NCBI RefSeq assembly: GCF_900106695.1
Contig: NZ_FNMZ01000010.1
Span: 1 to 64,000 of the forward strand
Source of the DNA: Albimonas donghaensis
GTDB lineage: Bacteria > Pseudomonadota > Alphaproteobacteria > Rhodobacterales > Rhodobacteraceae
Length of the DNA: 64,000 nt
Direction: 5' to 3'
Position numbers and translations under genes: made by a program. The notes beneath the pieces were generated by a model. That model saw only the letters and a list, made by a program, of their open reading frames with translations. It was not told the origin of the DNA and ran no database searches. This document shows, piece by piece, positions 61,471 through 64,000 of this stretch (its first letter is position 1; each line of letters opens with the position of its first letter).

Positions 61471-63543
61471 TCAGCCCTCCTGCGCGACGCGGATCAACAG
61501 GTTGCCGCCCTGGTCGGCGACGAGACTGTCGCCGGGCCGCAGCATCGAGGTCGTGTCCTTCTGGACGATCAGCGCCGGGCCGGGGATCTCGGTGTCGAGC
61601 GGCAGCGCCTCGCGCCGATAGACGGGCGTGGGAAGGCGGGTCACGGCCCCCGCCACGCGGAAGGCGACATGGGCGGTGCGGACCAACGCCTCGGCGAGGC
61701 TGCCGCCGGGAGGCGGCGCGGGGCGTTCCAGCACCGGCATGGCGCCGACGCCGCGGACCCGGACATTGACGATCTCGATGGCGGCGCCGGGATTGATGCG
61801 CCCGTATTCGCGGCGGTGCTGTTCGGTGAAATCGTCGAACACCGCCGCCAGCCCGTCGGCGTCGAGCGACGCGGGGAAGGCGCAGCGCAGCTCGTAGCCC
61901 TGCCCGACATAGCGCAGATCGCCGGCGCGCTCGAACGTCATGGCGTCCTCGTCGAAGCCGTCGGCCTCAAGCCGGTCGGTCAGCTCGCCCTGCATCTCGG
62001 ACAACAACCCTTCCAGCCGGGCCGGATCGGGCTCGGCCGAGGTCGCGAAGACGGACCGCACGAGGTCGTATTTCATGTCCGTCGCCGCCAGCCCCATGGC
62101 CGAGGTGATGCCCGGCGCCGGCGGCACGATCACCTCCGGGATGCCCAGCATGGCGGCCACGTCCACCGCCTGAAGCGGCCCGCCGCCGCCGAAGGCCACC
62201 AGCGAGAAGGACCGCGGGTCCAGCCCCTTCTGCACGGTGCGCGACCGCACGAGGTTGGCCATGTTGGCGTTGACCACCCTGAGGATGCCGTCGGCGGTGT
62301 CCTCCAGCCCCAGGCCCAGGTCCCCGGCCAGCCCGCTCACCACGTCCCGCGCCGCGGCGATGTCGAGCGACATGGCCCCGCCGAGGAAGTTCTCGGGATC
62401 CAGCCGGCCCAGCGCCACGTTGGCGTCGGTGACGGTGGGCCGGGTTCCGCCCCGCCCGTAGGCCGCCGGCCCCGGCACGGCGCCGGCCGACCGCGGCCCA
62501 ACGCGGAAGGCGCCCCCCGCGTCCACATGGGCGATGGAGCCGCCGCCCGCCCCGATGGTGTGAATGTCGATCATCGGGACCAGCACCGGAAATCCGGCGA
62601 TGGCGGTGTCGCGGGCCGTGGCCTCGGCGAAGGCCCCGTCGCGCACGATGCCGATATCGGCCGAGGTCCCGCCCACGTCGAAGGTGATCAGGTCGCGCCG
62701 CCCCGACAGCGCCGCCGCCCAGGCCCCGCCGATGATCCCCGCGGCGGGGCCCGACAGCAGCGTGGCGACGGGCAGTTCCGCCACCATCCGCGCCGTGGCC
62801 GCCCCGCCGTTGGAGCCCATCACGTGCAGATCGGCGGAGAACCCGTTCTCCGCCAGCCGCGCCTCCAGCCGCGCCACGTAATCCCCGACCTTGGGGCCGA
62901 TGAAGGCGTTCATGGCGGTGGTGGTGAAGCGCTCGAACTCCCGGAACTGGGGGGAGACGCCGGCGGAATGAGTGACGAAGAGGCCGGGGCACTCGGCCTC
63001 GACGATGGCGCGGGCGCGCAGTTCGTGCCGCGGGTCGAGATAGGAGAACAGGAAGCAGATGGCGATGGCGGCGACCCCGGCGTCGCGCAGCTCGCGGGCG
63101 GCCTGCGCGACGGCGGCCTCGTCCAGCGGCTCCAGCTCCACCCCCGGCGGCGCGATGCGCCCGCCCACGGTCTTGCGGAAGCGGCGCTTCACCAGGGGCC
63201 GGTCCTGCCACGGCACTTCCTGCCGGATCGAGTAATGCTGCGGGCGCTGGTGGCGGCCGATATGGAGGATGTCGCGAAAGCCGGAATTGGTGATCAGCCC
63301 GGCGACCGCGCCGTCATGCTCCAGCACCGCGTTGGTCGCCGTGGTGGTGCCGTGCAGCACGTGGTCCACCTCGCCCGGCGCCACGCCGGCCAGCGCGCAC
63401 AGGCCGGTCATGCCGGCGAGCACGCCCTCGGACGGATCATGCGGCGTGGTGGGGACCTTGTGGATGACGGTGGTCCCGGCCTCGGTCTCCACCAGCACCA
63501 GGTCGGTGAAGGTGCCGCCCACATCGCAGCCGATCAGCTTCAT
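61471..63543 (-). CDS. hyuA: hydantoinase A/oxoprolinase family protein
   Basis: The 690-residue partner of HyuB. The ASKHA-type ATPase core opens with IGCDVGGTFTDLVLVE (4-19), and GGTSADIGIV near 295 and GAGGGSIAHVDAGG near 329 are the phosphate and metal loops. It couples ATP hydrolysis to ring opening of 5-oxoproline- or hydantoin-like substrates. Compared with 5-oxoprolinase it lacks the fused B domain, which is the separate hyuB. Its ATG overlaps the stop of the amidohydrolase upstream (ATGA) and its stop is three bases from hyuB. Confidence 0.94.
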   Translation of the reverse strand: MKLIGCDVGGTFTDLVLVETEAGTTVIHKVPTTPHDPSEGVLAGMTGLCALAGVAPGEVDHVLHGTTTATNAVLEHDGAVAGLITNSGFRDILHIGRHQRPQHYSIRQEVPWQDRPLVKRRFRKTVGGRIAPPGVELEPLDEAAVAQAARELRDAGVAAIAICFLFSYLDPRHELRARAIVEAECPGLFVTHSAGVSPQFREFERFTTTAMNAFIGPKVGDYVARLEARLAENGFSADLHVMGSNGGAATARMVAELPVATLLSGPAAGIIGGAWAAALSGRRDLITFDVGGTSADIGIVRDGAFAEATARDTAIAGFPVLVPMIDIHTIGAGGGSIAHVDAGGAFRVGPRSAGAVPGPAAYGRGGTRPTVTDANVALGRLDPENFLGGAMSLDIAAARDVVSGLAGDLGLGLEDTADGILRVVNANMANLVRSRTVQKGLDPRSFSLVAFGGGGPLQAVDVAAMLGIPEVIVPPAPGITSAMGLAATDMKYDLVRSVFATSAEPDPARLEGLLSEMQGELTDRLEADGFDEDAMTFERAGDLRYVGQGYELRCAFPASLDADGLAAVFDDFTEQHRREYGRINPGAAIEIVNVRVRGVGAMPVLERPAPPPGGSLAEALVRTAHVAFRVAGAVTRLPTPVYRREALPLDTEIPGPALIVQKDTTSMLRPGDSLVADQGGNLLIRVAQEG

Positions 63544-64000
63544 TTCGCGCCCCCTTTGGCGAGCGGCGCGTTGTGGCCGCGCATGGGGAAGACCGGCGGC
63601 ATCGCCGCGTCGGCGCTGCGCCCGGCCCAGTCGCGGGTGTGGACGAGGTCCATGGACCGCTTCTGCGCGGCCTCGACCCGGACCATGGCGCTTTCGTAGT
63701 CGATGAACATGGCGCGGCCATCGGCGACCACCTGCCGCCCGTCCACGTAGACGTCCTTGATCGGCCGCTCCCCGCCCGAGAAGATCAGCGCCCGGATCGG
63801 GTCGCGCAGCGGGCGCAGGGAGGCGTGGGTCAGGTCCACCAGCACCAGGTCCGCCTTCGCCCCCGGCGCGACTTTCCCGATATCGTCCCGCCGCAGCGCC
63901 TTGGCGCCCCCGACGGTGGCGGCGTGGAACACCATCTCCGCCGTCGGCTTGGCGGCGTTGCCGGAGATGGTGCGGGCGACGTAGATCGCGGTCTTCAGCT
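63540..64000 (-). CDS. amidohydrolase, C-terminal part (gene cut by the right edge)
   Basis: The last 153 residues of an ATZ/TRZ-type metal-dependent amidohydrolase. AEMVFHAATVGGAKALRRDDIGKVAPGAKADLVLVDL and PIKDVYVDGRQVVADG are the C-terminal composite-domain motifs shared by cytosine, guanine and chlorotriazine deaminases. The metal-binding HxH and other histidines lie beyond the edge. Its stop overlaps the hyuA start, so it is the upstream member of the hydantoin-type operon; a deaminase such as creatinine deaminase would fit the pathway, but that is inference. There may be more genes upstream outside the window. Confidence 0.85.
   Translation of the reverse strand, partial: LKTAIYVARTISGNAAKPTAEMVFHAATVGGAKALRRDDIGKVAPGAKADLVLVDLTHASLRPLRDPIRALIFSGGERPIKDVYVDGRQVVADGRAMFIDYESAMVRVEAAQKRSMDLVHTRDWAGRSADAAMPPVFPMRGHNAPLAKGGAK

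Noticed and set aside
60016-63699. 1227-residue plus-strand frame opposite hyuA/hyuB
   Set aside because: A shadow of the hydantoinase genes with His/Gly/Arg-rich translation and no domain.

Overview
The window is a very GC-rich stretch of an alphaproteobacterial chromosome, most likely from the Rhodobacteraceae/Paracoccaceae group. The evidence is the gene content and order: a division and cell-wall cluster read leftward as murB-ddl-ftsQ-ftsA-ftsZ-lpxC-(FAD oxidoreductase)-bamD-recN, an aat/DUF2155/methyltransferase/MlaD/NDUFA12 block, a protein with two cold-shock domains coupled to a DUF192 gene, a tandem DUF1194 pair, and FtsZ with the long C-terminal linker usual in this class. Nearly all of it looks like core chromosome. 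I see no prophage, insertion sequence, CRISPR array or restriction/defence locus.

Region by region. At 1-283 lies the promoter and boxA leader of an rRNA operon that runs off the left edge on the minus strand. From 0.3 to 7.2 kb are surface-polysaccharide-type genes (family 2-like glycosyltransferase, FkbM methyltransferase, sulfotransferase) mixed with a SemiSWEET transporter, a HAD phosphatase and murA. From 7.4 to 17.2 kb are a zinc-finger (zf-CHCC) gene coupled to polA, a HIT protein, two DUF1194 proteins, glyoxalase I, the flavin-dependent thymidylate synthase thyX, a thioesterase and a HAD phosphatase. From 17.2 to 24 kb are a 1-kb gene-poor gap, a small exported Ig-like protein, a solitary molybdenum-hydroxylase large subunit, a small HATPase-like protein and a DUF2235 hydrolase. 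From 23.8 to 27 kb is the aat/DUF2155/MlaD/NDUFA12 block. From 27 to 46.6 kb are metabolic and envelope genes (phosphohexomutase, ribF, tRNA-Pro, peptidase P, CLC chloride transporter, PepSY protein, FAD-linked oxidase). From 46.7 to 58.4 kb is recN-bamD plus the division/cell-wall cluster. From 58.7 kb to the right edge is a tightly overlapping four-gene operon for a cyclic ureide (hydantoin-like) pathway: amidohydrolase, HyuA, HyuB and an N-carbamoyl-amino-acid hydrolase.

How the genes work together. MurA, MurB and Ddl build the peptidoglycan precursor, FtsQ/A/Z place the division site, LpxC commits to lipid A and BamD helps insert outer-membrane proteins. Two tandem terminators after ftsZ split this cluster into separate transcripts, and a perfect CtrA-type box sits between murB and ddl. 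The right-edge operon can be read as a linear pathway (deamination, ATP-driven ring opening, decarbamoylation) in which a D-carbamoylase-like nitrilase replaces the usual last enzyme.

The most unusual non-coding feature is a dispersed element present twice (10.65 kb and 58.63 kb). It is built of three consecutive hairpins whose arms differ between copies but still pair. Start codons in this GC-rich DNA are often ambiguous; where I moved one, the reason is given.
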